Positions 1 to 13,571 of a DNA stretch of 64,000 nucleotides are shown here, piece after piece. The translations under genes were made by a program, and so were the position numbers. Each line of letters starts with the position of its first letter. The stretch's first letter is position 1. Source of the DNA: Taudactylus pleione (taxonomy: Eukaryota; Chordata; Amphibia; Anura; Myobatrachidae); assembly GCA_031769625.1 (NCBI GenBank), contig JAUIMM010001249.1, forward strand, positions 434,001 through 498,000, read 5' to 3'. The notes below the pieces were generated by a model. It was not told the DNA's origin. It searched no databases and worked only from the letters and a program-made list of their open reading frames with translations.

Positions 1-3000
1 AGTGGTGCAGAGTATAGAATATGGTGTATAGTGCTACATAGTACAGAATATGGTGTATAGTGGTATATAGTATAGAATTTGGTGTAGAGCTGTATAGTGG
101 TACATGGCATAGAATATGGGGTAGAGCTGTTAAGTGGTATATAGAATAGAATATGGTGTCAAGTGGTACATAGTCTAGAATATGTTGTATAGTGGTATAT
201 AGTATAGAATATGGTGTGTAGTGGTACATAGTATAGAATATGGTGTATAGTGGTACATAGTATAGAATGTTGTATATAGTGGTACATAGTATAGAATATG
301 GTGTATAGTGGTATATAGTATAGGACATGGAGTAGAGCTGAATATTGGTACATAGTATAAAATATGGTGTAGAGCTGTATAGTGGTACATAGTATAGAAT
401 GTGGTGTATAGTGGTACATAGTATAGAATGTTGTTTATAGTGGTACATAGTATAGAATATGGTGTAGAGCTGTATAGTGGTACATAGTATAGAATATGGT
501 GTAATGTTGTAAAGTGGTACATAGTCTAGAATATGGTGTAGAGCTGTATTGTGGTACATATTATAGAATATGGTGTATAGTGGTAAATAGTATAGAATAT
601 GGTATATAGAGGTACATAGTATAGAATTTGGTGTAGAGCCGTATAGTGGTGCGGAGTGTAGAATATGGTGTATAGTGCTACATAGTATAGAATGTCGTGT
701 ATAGTAGTACATAGTATAGAATAAGGTGTAGAGCTGTTTAGTGGTACATAGTATAGAAAGTGGTGTAGAGCTGTATAGTGGTACATAGTATAAAATATGC
801 TGTATAGTGGTACATAGCATAGAATATGGTGTATAGTAGTACATAGTATAGAATAAGGTGTAGAGCTGTTTAGTGGAACATAGTATAGAATGTTGTGTAG
901 AGCTGTATAGTGGTACATAGTATAGAATATGGTGTATAGTGGTACATAGTATAGAATATGTTGTATAGAGGTACATAGTATAGAATATATGGTAGAGTGG
1001 TACATAGTATAGAATGTTGTGTATAGTGGTACATAGTATAGAATAAGGTGTATTGTGGTACATTGTATAGAATATGGTATATAGAGGTACAAAGTATAGA
1101 ATATGGTGTATAGTGGTACATAGTATAGAATGTGGTGTATAGTGGTACATAGTATAGAATGTGGTGTATAGTGGTACAAAGTGGAACATAGTATTGAAAT
1201 TGGTTTAGTGGTACATAGTATAGAATGTGGTGTATAGTGGTGAATGGTGTAGAGCTGTATAGTGGTACATAGTATAGAATGTGTTGTAGAGCTGTATAGT
1301 GCTACATAGTATATGATATGGTGTATAGTGGTATATAGTATAGAATGTGGTGTAGAGCTGTATAGTGGTACATAGTATAGAATATGGTGTATAGTGGTAT
1401 ATAGTATAAAATATTGTGTATAGAGGTACATAGTATAGAATATGGTGTACAGTGGTATATAATATAGAATGTGGTGTATAGTAGTACATAGTGGTACATA
1501 GTATAGAATGTGGTGTAGTGGTACATAGTATAGAATGTGGTGTATAGTGGTTAATGGTGTCGAGCTGTATAGTGGTACATAGCATAGAATGTGGTGTACA
1601 GTATTACATAGTACAGAATACGGTGTAGAGCTGTATACTGGTACATAGTATAGAATGTGGTGTAGAGCTGTATAGTGGTACATAGTATAGAATATGGTGT
1701 ATAGTGGTACATAGTATAGAATATGGTTTATAGTAGTACATAGTATAGAATATGATGTAGAGCTGTTTAGTGGTACATAGTATAGAATATGGTGTAGAGC
1801 TGTATTGTGGTACATAGTATAGAATATGGTGTATAGTGGTACATAGTATAGAATATGGTATATAGAGGTACATAGTATAGAATTTGGTGTAGAGCTGTAT
1901 AGTGGTGCTTATTATAGAGTATTGTGTATAGTGATACATAGCATAGAATATGGTGTAGAGCTGTATAGTTGTGCGGAGTATAGAATATGGTGTATAGTGC
2001 TACATAGTATAGAATATGGTGTATAGTGGTTTATAGTATAGAATGTGGTGTAGAGCTGTATAGTGGTACATAGTATAGAATATGGTGTATAGTGGTATAT
2101 AGTATAGAATATTGTGTATAGAGGTACATAGTATAGAATATGGTGTACAGTGGTACATAATATAGAATGTGGTGTATAGTGGTACATAGTGGTACATAGT
2201 ATAGAATGTGGTGTAGTGGTACATAGTATAGAATGTGGTGTAAAGTGGTTAATGGTGTAGAGCTGTATAGTGGTACATAGCATAGAATGTGGTGTACAGT
2301 ATTACATAATACAGAATACGGTGTAGAGCTGTATAGTGGTACATAGTATAGAATGTGGTGTAAAGCTGTATAGTGGTACATAGTATAGAATATGGTGTAT
2401 AGTGGTACATAGTATAGAATATGGTTTATAGTAGTACATAGTATAGAATATGATGTAGGGCTGTATAGTGGTACATAGTATAGAATATGGTGTAGTGTTG
2501 TATAGTGGTACATAGTATAGAATATGGTGTAGAGCTGTATTGTGGTACATAGTATAGAATATGGTGTATAGATGTACATAGTATTTAATATGATGTATAG
2601 TGGTACATAGTATGGAATACTGTGTATAGTCGTACATAGTATAGAATATGGTGTATTGTGGTACATTGTATAGAATATGGTATATAGAGGTACAAAGTAT
2701 AGAATATGGTGTATAGTGGTGCATAGTATAGAATATGGTGTATAGAGGTACATAGTATAGAATGTGGTGTAGAGCTGTATAGTGCTAAATAGTATAGAAT
2801 ATGGTGTATAGAAATACATAGTATAGATTGTGGTGTAAAGCTGTATAATGGTTCATAGTATAGAATGTGGTGTATAGTGGTACATAGAATAGAATATGGT
2901 GTATAGTGGTACATAGTATAGAATGTGGTGTAGAGCTGTATAGTGGTACATAGTATCGATTGTGGTGTAGAGCTGTATAGTGGTACATAGTATAGAAAAT

Positions 3001-3430
3001 GGTGTATAGAGGTACATAGTATAGAATATGGTGTATAGTGGTACATAGCATAGAATGTGGTGTATAGAGGTACATAGTATAGAATATAGTGTATAGAGGC
3101 ACATAATATAGAATATGGTGTATAGTGGTACATAGTATAGAATGTGGTGTATAGTGGTACATAATATATTATATGGTGCATAGATGTACATAGTATAGAA
3201 TATGGTGTATAGAGGTACATCGTCTAGAATATGGTGTATAGTGTTACATAGTCTAGAATATGGTGTATATTGGTACATAGAATATGATGTATAGCGGTAC
3301 ATAGTATAGAATGTGGTGTAGAGCTGAATAGTGGTACATAGTATAGAATATGTTGTATAGTGGTACAAAGTAGAGAATGTGGTGTAGAGCTGTATAGTGG
3401 TACATAGTATAGAATGTGGTGTATAGTGCT

Positions 3431-3710
3431 ACATAGTATAGAATATGGTGTGGAGCTGTACAGTTGTACATAGTATAGAATGTGGTATAGAGCTGTATAG
3501 TGGTACATAGCATAGAATATAGAATAGAGGTTTATAGTGGTACATAGTATAGAATATGGTGTATAGTGGTAAATAGTATAGAATATGGTGTGGAGCTGTA
3601 CAGTTGTACATAGTATAGAATGTGGTATAGAGCTGTATAGTGGTACATAGCATAGAATATAGAATAGAGGTTTATAGTGGTTCATAGTATAGAATATGGT
3701 GTATAGTGGT
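3431..3710 (-). repeat. 140-bp local tandem duplication
   Basis: Two adjacent copies of about 140 bp share a distinctive run of variants: a TGGAGCTGTACAGTTGTAC unit followed by a unit ending in TAGAATAGAGGTTTATAG. The first copy of the marker begins near 3,450 and the second near 3,590. The copies are almost identical, which fits a recent unequal exchange or slippage spanning about four monomers. Boundaries are approximate because the flanks are the same satellite. Confidence 0.75.
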
Positions 3711-5720
3711 ATATACAAAGTATAAAATATGGGGCAGAGCTGTATAGTTGTATATCGTATAGAATATGGTGTATAGTGGTACATTGTTTAGAATATGGTT
3801 AATAGTGGTATATAGTATAGAATATGGTGTATAGAGGTAAATAGTATAGAATATGGTGTATAGTGGTACATAGTATAGAATCTGGTGAAGAGCTGTATAA
3901 TGGTACATAGTATAGGATGTGGTGTATAGTGGTATATAGTATAGAATATGGTGTATAGAGGAACATAATATTGAATATGGTGTATAGTAGTACATAGTCT
4001 AGAATGTGGTGTATAGTGGTACATAGTATAGATTATGGTGTAGAGCTGTATAGTGGTACATAGTATAGAATGTGGAATATTGTGGTACATAGTATAGAAT
4101 GTGGTGTAGATCTGTATAGTGGTACATAGTATAGAATATGGTGTAGAGCTGTATAGTGGTAGATAGTATTGAATATGGTGTATAGTGATACATAGTATAG
4201 AATATGGTGTATAATGGTACATAGTATAGAATATGGTGTATTGTGGTATATAGAATAGAATATGGTGTATAGTGGTACATAGTATTGAATATAGTGTATA
4301 ATGGTACATAGTATAGAATATGGTGTATAGTGGTAAATAGTATAGAATATGGTGAAGAGCTGTATAGTGGTTCATAGCACAGAATATGGTGTATAGTGGT
4401 ATATACATAGTACAGAATATGGGGTAGAGCTGTATAGTTGTATATCGTATAGAATATGGTGTATAGAGGTAAATAGTATAGATTATGGTGTATAGTGGTA
4501 CATAGTATAGAATATGGTGTATAGTGGTATAAAGTATAGAATGTGATGTAGAGTTGTATAGTGGTACATTGTATAGAATATGGTGTATAGTGCTATATAG
4601 TATAGAATATGGTGTATAGAGGTACATAGTATAGAATATGGGGTATAGTGGTACATAGTATAGAATGTGGTGTATAGTGGTACATAGTATAGAATGTGGT
4701 GTTGTGGTACATAGTATAGAATGTGGTGTATAGTGGTGAATGTTGTAGAGCTGTATAGTGGTACATAGTATAGAATGTGGTCTAGAGCTGTAAAGTGGTA
4801 CATAATATTGAATATGGTGTATAGAGGTACATAGTATAGGATGTGTTGTAGAGCTGTATAGTGGTATATAGTATAGAATATGGTGTATAATGGTACACAG
4901 TACAGAATATTGTGTATAGTGGTACATAGTATAGAATATGGTGTAGATCTGTATTGTGGTACATAGTATTGAATATGGTGTATAGTGGTACATAGTATAT
5001 AATATGGTGTATAGAGGTACATAATATAGAATATGGTGTATAGTGGTACATGGTATGGAATACGGTGTTAAGTGGTACATAGTATAGAATATGGTGTATT
5101 GTGGTACATTGTATAGAATATGGTGTATAGTGGTACATAGTATAGAATTTGGTGTAGAGCTACAAAGTGGTACATAGTAAAGAATGTGGTGTAGAGCTGT
5201 ATACTGGTACATAGTATAGAATATGGAGTACAGTGGTACATAGTATAGAATGTGTTGTAGAGCTGTATAGTGGTACATAGTATAGAATATAGTGTATGGT
5301 GGTACATAGTATAGAATATGGTTTATAGTGGTACATAGTATAGAATATGGTGTAGAGCTGTATAGTAGTACATAGTATAGAATAGGTTGTAGTGTTGTAT
5401 AGTGGTACATAGTATAGAATATGGTGTAGATCTGTATTGTGGTACATAGTATAGAATATGGTGTATAGTGGTACATAGTATAGAATATGGTATATAGAGG
5501 TACATAGTATAGAATTTGTTGTAGAGCTGTATAGTGGTGCATAGTACAGAGTATTGTGTATAGTGATACATAGCATAGAATATGGTGTAGGGCTGTATAG
5601 TTGTGCGGAGTATTGAATATGGTGTATAGTGGTATATAGTATAGATTATTGTGTATAGAGGTACATAGTATAGAATATGGCGTACAGTGGTACATAATAT
5701 AGAATGTGGTGTATAGTGGT

Positions 5721-6560
5721 ACATAGTGGTACACAGTATAGAACGTGGTGTAGTGGTACATAGAATAGAATGTGGTTTATAGTGGTTAATGGTGTAGAGC
5801 AGTATAGTGGTACATAGCATAGAATGTGGTGTACAGTATTACATAGTACAGAATACGGTGTAGTGCTGTATAGTGGTACATAGTATAGAATGTGGTGTAG
5901 AGCTGTAAAGTGGTACATAGTATAGAATATGGTGTATAGTGGTACATAGTATAGAATATGTTTATAGTAGTACATAGTATAGAATATGATGTAGAGCTGT
6001 ATAGTGGTACATAGTATAGAATATGGTGTAGTGTTGTATAGTGGTACATAGTATAGAATATGGTGTAGAGCTGTATTGTGGTACATAGTATAGAATATTG
6101 TGTATAGATGTGCATAGGATAGAATATGGTGTATATTGGTACATAGTGGTTCACAGTATAGAACGTGGTGTAGTGGTAAATAGAATAGAATGTGGTGTAT
6201 AGTGGTTAATGGTGTAGAGCAGTATAGTGGTACATAGCATAGAATGTGGTGTACAGTATTACATAGTACAGAATACGGTGTAGAGCTGTATAGTGGTACA
6301 TAGTATAGAATGTGGTGTAGAGCTGTAAAGTGGTACATAGTATAGAATATGGTGTATAGTGGTACATAGTATAGAATATGTTTATAGTAGTACATAGTAT
6401 AGAATATGATGTAGAGCTGTATAGTGGTACATAGTATAGAATATGGTGTAGTGTTGTATAGTGGTACAAAGTATAGAATATGGTGTAGAGCTGTATTGTA
6501 GTACATAGTATAGAATATTGTGTATAGATGTGCATAGTATAGAATATGGTGTATAGTGGT
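5721..6560 (-). repeat. 420-bp tandem duplication inside the 29-bp array
   Basis: The marker GAACGTGGTGTAGTGG occurs at 5,741 and again at 6,161, exactly 420 bp apart, and the surrounding variants recur in the same order. These include TGGTTAATGG, the AGCAGTATAG variant and the shortened unit ATGTTTATAGTAG. A few substitutions separate the copies. The same variant string appears again, in either orientation, near 13,020-13,460 and 13,461-13,720, so this segment has been reused in building the array. The ends are approximate. Confidence 0.8.
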
Positions 6561-8289
6561 ACATAGTATGGAATACGGTGTATTGTGGTACATTGGATAG
6601 AATATGGTGTATAGAGGTACAAAGTATAGAATATGGTGTATAGTGGTACATAGTATAGAATATGGTGTATAGAGGTACATAGTATAGAATGTGGTGTAGA
6701 GCTGTATAGTGCTAAATAGTATAGAATATGTTGTATAGTGGTACATAGTATAGATTGTGGTGTAAAGCTGTATAATGGTACATAGTATAGAATGTGGTGT
6801 ATAGTGGTACATAGTATAGAATATGGTGTATAGTGTTACAGTGTATAAAATATAGGGTATAGTGGTACATAGTATAGAATGTGGTGAAGAGCTGTATCGT
6901 GGTACATAGTATCGATTGTGGTGTAGAGCTGTATAGTGGTACACAGTATTGAAAATGGTGTATAGAGGTACATAGTATAGAAAATGGTGTATAGTGGTAC
7001 ATAGTATAGAATGTGGTGTATAGTGGTACATAGTATAGAATATAGTGTATAGAGGCACATAGTATAGAATATGGTGTGTAGTGGTACATAGTATAGAATT
7101 TGGTGTATAGTGGTACATTGTATAGAATATGGTGTATAGATGTACATAGTATAGAATATGGTGTATAGAGGTACATCATCTAGAATATGGTGTATAGTGT
7201 TACATAGTCTAGAATATTGTGTATAGTGGTACATAGAATATGATGTATTGCGGTACATAGTATAGCATGTGGTGTAGAGCTGAATAGTGGTACATAGTAT
7301 AGAATATGGTGTATAGTGGTACATAGTATAGAATATGGTGTATAGAGGTACATAGTATAGAATATGGTGTATAGTGGTACATAGTATGGAATACAGTGTA
7401 TAGTGGTACATAGTATAGAAAATGGTGTATTGTGGTACATTGTATAGAATATGGTGTATAGTGGTACATAGCATAGAATTTGGTGTAGAGCTACAAAGTG
7501 GTACATAGTATAGAATGTGGTGTAGAGCTGTATAGTGGTACATAGTATAGAATATGGAGTATAGTGGTACATAGTATAGAATGTGTTGTAGAGCTGTATA
7601 GTGGTACATAGTATAGAATATAGTGTATGGTGGAACATAGTATAGAATATGGTGTATAGTGGTACATAGTATAGAATATGGTGTAGAGCTGTATAGAGGT
7701 ACATAGTATAGAATAGGGTGTAGTGTTGTATAGTGGTACATAGTATAGAATATGGTGTAGAGCTGTATTGTGGTATATAGTATAGAATATGGTGTATAGT
7801 GGTACTTAGTATAGAATATGGTATATAGAGGTACATAGTATAGAATTTGGTGTAGAGCTGTATAGTGGTGCATAGTATAGAGTATTGTGTATAGTGATAC
7901 ATAGCATAGAATATGGTGTAGAGCTGTATAGTTGTGCTGAGTATAGAATATGGTGTATAGTGCTACATAGTATAGAATATGGTGTATAGTGGTATATAGT
8001 ATAGAACGTGGTGTAGAGCTGTATAGTGGTACATAGTATAGAATATGGTGTATAGTGGTATATAGTATAGAATATTGTGTATAGAGGTACATAGTATAGA
8101 AATGGTGTACAGTGGTACATAATATAGAATGTGGTGTATAGTGGTACATAGTGGTACATAGTATAGAACGTGGTGTAGTGGTACATAGTATAGAATGTGG
8201 TGTATAGTGGTTAATGGTGTAGAGCTGTATAGTGGTAGATAGCATAGAATGTGGTGTACAGTATTACATAGTACAGAATACGTTGTAGA

Positions 8290-9040
8290 GCTGTATTGTG
8301 GTACATAGTATAGAATATGGTGTATAGATGTACATAGTATAGAATATGGTGTATAGTGGTACATAATATGGAATACGGTGTATTGTGGAACATTGTATAG
8401 AATATGGTGTATAGAGGTACAAAGTATAGAATATGGTGTATAGTGGTACATAGTATAGAATATGGTGTATAGAGGTACATAGTATAGAATGTGGTGTAGA
8501 GCTGTATAGTGCTAAATAGTATAGAATATGTTGTATAGTGGTACATAGTATAGATTGTGGTGTAAAGCTGTATAATGGTACATAGTATAGAATGTGGTGT
8601 ATAGTGGTACATAGAATAGAATATGGTCTATAGTGTTACATAGTATAAAATATGGTGTATAGTGGTACTTAGTATGGAATACAGTGTATAGTGGTACAAA
8701 GTATAGAATATGGTGTACAGTGGTACATAGTATAGAATATGGTGTATAGAGGTACATAGTATAGAATATGGTGTATAGTGGTACATAGTATGGAATACAG
8801 TGTATAGTGGTACATAGTATAGGATATGGTGTATTGTGGTACATTGTATAGAATATGGTGTATAGTGGTACATAGTATAGAATTTGGTGTAGAGCTACAG
8901 AGTGGTACATAGTATAGAATGTGGTGTAGAGCTGTATAGTGGTACATAGTATAGAATATGGAGTATAGTGGTACATAGTATAGAATGTTTTGTAGAGCTG
9001 TATAGTGGTACATAGTATAGAATATAGTGTATGGTGGTAC
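8290..9040 (-). repeat. Inverted copy of 17,256-18,010
   Basis: Read on the minus strand from 9,040 downwards, this segment follows the same succession of variant monomers as the plus strand from 17,256 upwards, and as its duplicate near 22,065. It contains the unusual CACTTTGTAGCTC-type unit, the CACTGTATTCCATAC unit and the GTATAAAATATG-type unit in matching order. The match stops exactly at the strand switch at 9,040, so this arm was joined to unrelated array sequence when the flip was formed. Confidence 0.75.
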
Positions 9041-9050
9041 AATACTCTAT
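9030..9050. other. Strand-switch junction 1 (minus to plus)
   Basis: The array changes orientation here. The G-rich plus strand ends in GTATGGTGGTAC and the C-rich pattern AATACTCTATACTATGCACC begins at 9,041. The right side corresponds to sequence found at about 19,447 and 24,254, while the left side corresponds inverted to 17,256. This is therefore a join of two different positions in the array and not a simple hairpin palindrome. No target-site duplication or mobile element is visible. Confidence 0.85.
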
Positions 9051-11682
9051 ACTATGCACCACTGTACAGCTATACACTATATTCTATACTATATACCACT
9101 ATACACACTATTGTATACTATGTACCACTATACAGATCTACATCATATTCTATATTATATACCACTATACACCATATTCTATACTATGTACAACTTTACA
9201 CCACATTCTATACTATGTACCACTATACATCATATTCTATACTACGTACCTCTATACACCATATTCTATACTTTATACCACTATACACCATATTCTATAC
9301 TATGTACCACTATAAACCATATTCTATACGATAAACAACTATATAGTTCACCCCATATTCTATACTATCTACTACTATACACAATTTTCTATACAATGAA
9401 CCATTATACAGTTCTACACCATATTCTATACTATATACCACTATACACCTTATTCTAAACTATGTACCACTATTCACCTCTACACCATATTCTATACTAT
9501 GTACCACTATACAGCTGTGTACCACATTCTATACTATGTACCACTATACAGCTCAACACCATATTCTATACTATATACTACTATACACCACATTCTATAC
9601 TATGTACCACTATACACCATATTCTATAAAATGTAACACTATACACCACATTCTATACTATGTACCACTATACAGCTCTACACCACATTCTAAACTATGT
9701 ACCACTGCACACCATATTCTATACTATGTACCTCTATACACCACATTCTAGACTACATACCACTATACACCATATTCTATACTATGTACCACTATACAGC
9801 TCTACACCACATTCTATACTTTGTACCACTATACACCATATTCTATGTACCACTATACACCACATTTTAGACTATGTACCACTATACACTATATTCTATA
9901 CTATATACCTCAATACACCATAATTTATACTATGTACCACTATACACCAAATTCTATACTATGTACCACTATACACCATGTTCTATACTATGTACCTCGA
10001 TACACCATATTCTATACTGTGTACAATTATACACCATATTCTATACTATGTACCACAATACACCATATTCTATACTATTTACCACTATATACCATATTCT
10101 ATACTATATACCGCTATACACCATATTTTATTCTATGTACCACTATACAACACATTCTATACTATGTAGCTCTATACACCATATTCTATACTATGTACCT
10201 CTATACACCATATTCTATACTATGTACCACTATACACCATATTCTATACAATGTACCACAATACACCACATTCTATACTATGTTCCACTATACACCATAT
10301 TCTATACTTTGTACCTCTATACACCATATTCTATACTATGTACCACTGTACACCATATTCTATACTATGTAACACAATACACCATATTCTATATTATGTA
10401 CCACTATACATCGTATTCTATACTATGTACCACTATACACACCATATTCTATACTATGTACCTCTATACACCATTTTCTATACTATGAACCACTATACAA
10501 CATATTCTATGCTGTGTAGCACAATACAGCTCTACACCATATTCTATACTATGTACCACTATACAGCACTACACCATATTCTATACTATGTACCACTATA
10601 CACCATATTCTATACTATGTACCACTATACACCATATTCTATACTATGTACCACTATACACCACATTCTATACTATGTACAATTGTACAGCTTTATACCA
10701 CATTCTATACTATATACCACTATACACCACATTCTATACTATGTACCACTATACAGCTCTACACCACATTCTATACTATGTTCCTCTATACACCACATTC
10801 TATAATATGTACCACTATACAGCTCTACACCACATTCTATACAATGTACCACAATACACCATATTCTATACTATGTACCACTATACATCTCTACACCACA
10901 TTCTATACTATGTTTCTCTATACACCAAATTCTATACTATGTACCTCTATACACCATATTCTATACTATGTACCACTATACACCATATTCTATACTATGT
11001 ATCACAATTCACCATATTCTATACTATGTACCACTATACACCGTATTCTATACTATGTACCACTAAACACACCATATTCTATACTATGTACCTCTATACA
11101 CCATTTTCTATACTATGTACCACTATACACCATATTCTATGATGTGTAGCACAATACAGCTCTACACCATATTCTATACTATGTACCACTATACACCATA
11201 TTCTATACTATGTACCACTATACACCATATTCTATACTATGTACCACTATACACCACATTCTATACTATGTACCATTGTACAGCTTTATAACACATTCTA
11301 TACTATATACCACTATACACCACATTCTATACTATGTACCACTATACAGCTCTACACCACATTCTATACTATGTTCCTTTATACACCACATTCTATACTA
11401 TGTACCACTATACAGCTCTACACCACATTCTATACAATGTACCACAATACACCATATTCTATACTATGTACCACTATACATCTCTACACCACATTCTATA
11501 CTATGTTCCTCTATACACCATATTCTATACTATGTACCTCTATACACCATATTCTATACTATGTACCTCTATACACCATATTCTATACTATGTACCACTA
11601 TACACCATATTCTATACTATGTATTACAGTACACCATATTCTATACTATGTACCACTATACACCATATTCTATACTATGTAC
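9041..11682 (+). repeat. 29/37-bp satellite array, block 2 (C-rich strand on plus)
   Basis: The same 29/37-bp satellite is now forward on the plus strand, as CTATACTATGTACCA followed by CTATACACCATATT. The whole block is an inverted copy of about 27,386-29,998. It equals most of one 2.92-kb higher-order unit, truncated at the 9,040 junction. The two copies differ by roughly one monomer of length and scattered substitutions. A clean 29-bp period shows at 10,588 to 10,617 and a 37-bp unit at 9,661 to 9,698. There is no gene. Confidence 0.97.
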
Positions 11683-11692
11683 ATTGTATAGA
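11672..11692. other. Strand-switch junction 2 (plus to minus)
   Basis: C-rich sequence ending TATACTATGTAC runs directly into G-rich ATTGTATAGAATATAG. The shared tetramer GTAC at 11,679-11,682 is its own reverse complement and lies in both orientations of the unit, so the flip could have formed at this microhomology. The same junction, reverse complemented, is present at 27,386, so it was copied with its flanks. Confidence 0.88.
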
Positions 11693-13460
11693 ATATAGTG
11701 TATAGAGGTACAAAGTATAGAATATGGTGTAAAGTGGTACATAGTATAGAATGTGGTGTACAGTGGTACATAGTATAGAATATGGTGTGTAGAGGTACAA
11801 AGTATAGAATATGGTGTATAGTGGTACATAGTATAGAATGTGTTGTATAGTGGTACATAGTAAAAAATATTTTTTATAGCGGCATATAGCATAGAATATG
11901 GTATATAGTGGTAAATAGTATTGAATATGGTGTATTGTGGTACATAGTATAGAATATGGTGTATAGTGGTACACAGTATAGAATATGGTGTATAGAGGTA
12001 CATAGTATAGAATATGGTGTATAGTGTTACATAGTATAGAATATGGTGTAGACCTGTATAGTGGTACATAGTATAGAATGTGGTGTATAGTGGTACATAG
12101 TATAGAATATGGTGTATAGTGGTACATAGTATAGAATATGGTGTATAGTGGTAAATAGTATAGAATGAGGTGTAGAGCTGTATAGTGGTACATAGTATCG
12201 ATTGTGGTGTAGAGCTGTCTAATGGTACATAGTATTGAATTTGGTATAGAACTGTATAGTGGTACATAGTATCGAAAATGGTGTATAGAGGTACATAGTA
12301 TAGAATATGGTGTATAGTGGTACATAGTACAGAATGTGTTGAATAGTGGTACATAGTATAGAATATAGTGTATAGAGGCACATAGTATAGAATATGGTGT
12401 ATAGTGGTACATAGTATAGAATGTGGTGTATAGTGGTACATAGTATATAATATGGTGTGTAGAGGTACTTCATCTAGAATATGGTGTATAGTATTACATA
12501 GTCTAGAATATGGTGTATAGTGGTACATAGAATATGATGTATAGCGGTACAAAGTATAGAATGTGCTGTAGAGCTGAATAGTGGTAGATAGTATAGAATA
12601 TGGTGTATAGTGGTACATAGTATAGAATGTGGTGTAGAGCTGTATAGTGGTACATAGTAAAGAATGTGGTGTATAGTGCTACATACTATAGAATATGGTG
12701 TATAGAGGTACTTAGTATAGAATGTGGTCTACAGTAGTATATAGTATAGAATATGGTATAGAGCTGTACAGTTGTACATAGTATAGAATGTGGTATAGAG
12801 CTGTATAGTGGTACATAGCATAGAATATAGTGTAGAGGTTTATAGTGGTACATAGCGTAGAATATGGTGTATAGTGGTAAATAGTATAGAATATGGTGTA
12901 GAGCTGTATAGTGCTTCATAGTATAGAATATGCTGTATAGTGGTATATACATAGTACAGAATATGGGTAGAGCTGTATAGTTGTATATCGTATAGAATAT
13001 GGTGTTTAGATGTGCATAGTATAGAATATGGTGTATATTGGTACAAAGTGGTATACAGTATAGAACGTGGTGTAGTGGTACATAGAATAGAATGTGGTGT
13101 ATAGTGGTTAATGATGTAGAGCAGTATAGTGGTACATAGCATAGAATGTGGTGTACAGTATTACATAATACAGAATATGGTGTAGAGCTGTATAGTGGTA
13201 CATAGTATAGAATGTGGTGTAGAGTTGTATAGTGGTACATAGTATAGAATATGGTGTATAGTGGTACATAGTATAGAATATGGTTTATAGTAGTACATAG
13301 TATAGAATATGATGTAGAGCTGTATAGTGGTACATAGTATAGAATATGGTGTAGTGTTGTATAGTGGTACATAGTATAGAATATGGTGTAGAGCTGTATT
13401 GTGGTACATAGTATAGAATATGGTGTATAGATGTACATAGTATTTAATATGATGTATAGT
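11683..13460 (-). repeat. 29/37-bp satellite array, block 3 (C-rich strand on minus)
   Basis: The 29/37-bp satellite in reverse orientation. From 11,683 to about 13,011 it is the inverted copy of 26,058-27,386. From about 13,012 to 13,460 it follows the variant string seen in block 1 near 6,110-6,250 and 2,300-2,600 in the same orientation, including the unusual TATTTAATATGATG unit at 13,441, which also occurs at about 2,583. The block is therefore a join of two source segments. There is no gene. Confidence 0.96.
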
Positions 13461-13571
13461 GCTCTACACCATTAACCACTATACACCACATTCTATTCTA
13501 TGTACCACTACACCACGTTCTATACTGTGTACCACTATGTACCAATATACACCATATTCTATACTATGCAC
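13012..13571. repeat. Short inverted repeat with ~110-bp arms around junction 3
   Basis: Positions 13,012-13,122 and 13,461-13,571 are near-perfect reverse complements, with about three mismatches by eye. They are separated by 338 bp. The arms include the GAACGTGGTG / CACCACGTTC marker, one of the rare CpG-bearing variants of this satellite. Further out the plus-strand side continues as an inverted copy of block 1, while the other side does not match. The arms are thus probably two independent copies of the same source segment in opposite orientation. Confidence 0.8.
13451..13471. other. Strand-switch junction 3 (minus to plus)
   Basis: G-rich GATGTATAGT at 13,451-13,460 is followed at once by C-rich GCTCTACACCATTAACC. 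The break falls in the extra eight-base element of a 37-bp unit. No intervening foreign sequence is present. Confidence 0.88.

Larger units (their letters stand above)
1..9040 (-). repeat. 29/37-bp satellite array, block 1 (C-rich strand on minus)
   Basis: This is a tandem array of a 29-bp unit. Read on the C-rich strand, the unit has a first half CTATACTATGTACCA and a second half CTATACACCATATT. A common 37-bp variant carries eight extra bases, CTATACAG, before CTCTACAC. On the plus strand the block reads as repeated TGGTACATAG and TATAGAATATGG, so the unit lies on the minus strand. The block is a mosaic. Segments near 1-2,600 match, in inverted orientation, about 13,570-16,180, and 8,290-9,040 matches 17,256-18,010 inverted. 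It includes the recurring shortened-unit motif of 27 + 10 bp, for example near 1,480-1,530, 2,180-2,230 and 8,150-8,180. No gene, RNA gene or transposon is visible. The long minus-strand open frames are compositional. Confidence 0.97.
9041..13011 (+). repeat. Left arm of a ~3.95-kb inverted duplication (partner 26,058-29,998)
   Basis: The variant order in this segment is the reverse complement of 26,058-29,998, including the strand switch at 11,682, which maps onto the switch at 27,386. Near the junction, positions pair as x with about 39,067 minus x. At the outer end the pairing drifts by about 29 bp, one monomer. Marker variants shared in inverted order include the AATATTTTTTATAGCGG unit near 11,870 and the unit with TGTATATACC near 12,945. 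Similarity is very high by eye. The match ends near 13,011, where the partner continues with ordinary units. Confidence 0.88.

Noticed and set aside
13012..13571. Simple fold-back palindrome centred near 13,290
   Set aside because: The arms match for only about 110 bp and then follow different source segments. They are better explained as two separate copies of the same segment in opposite orientation.
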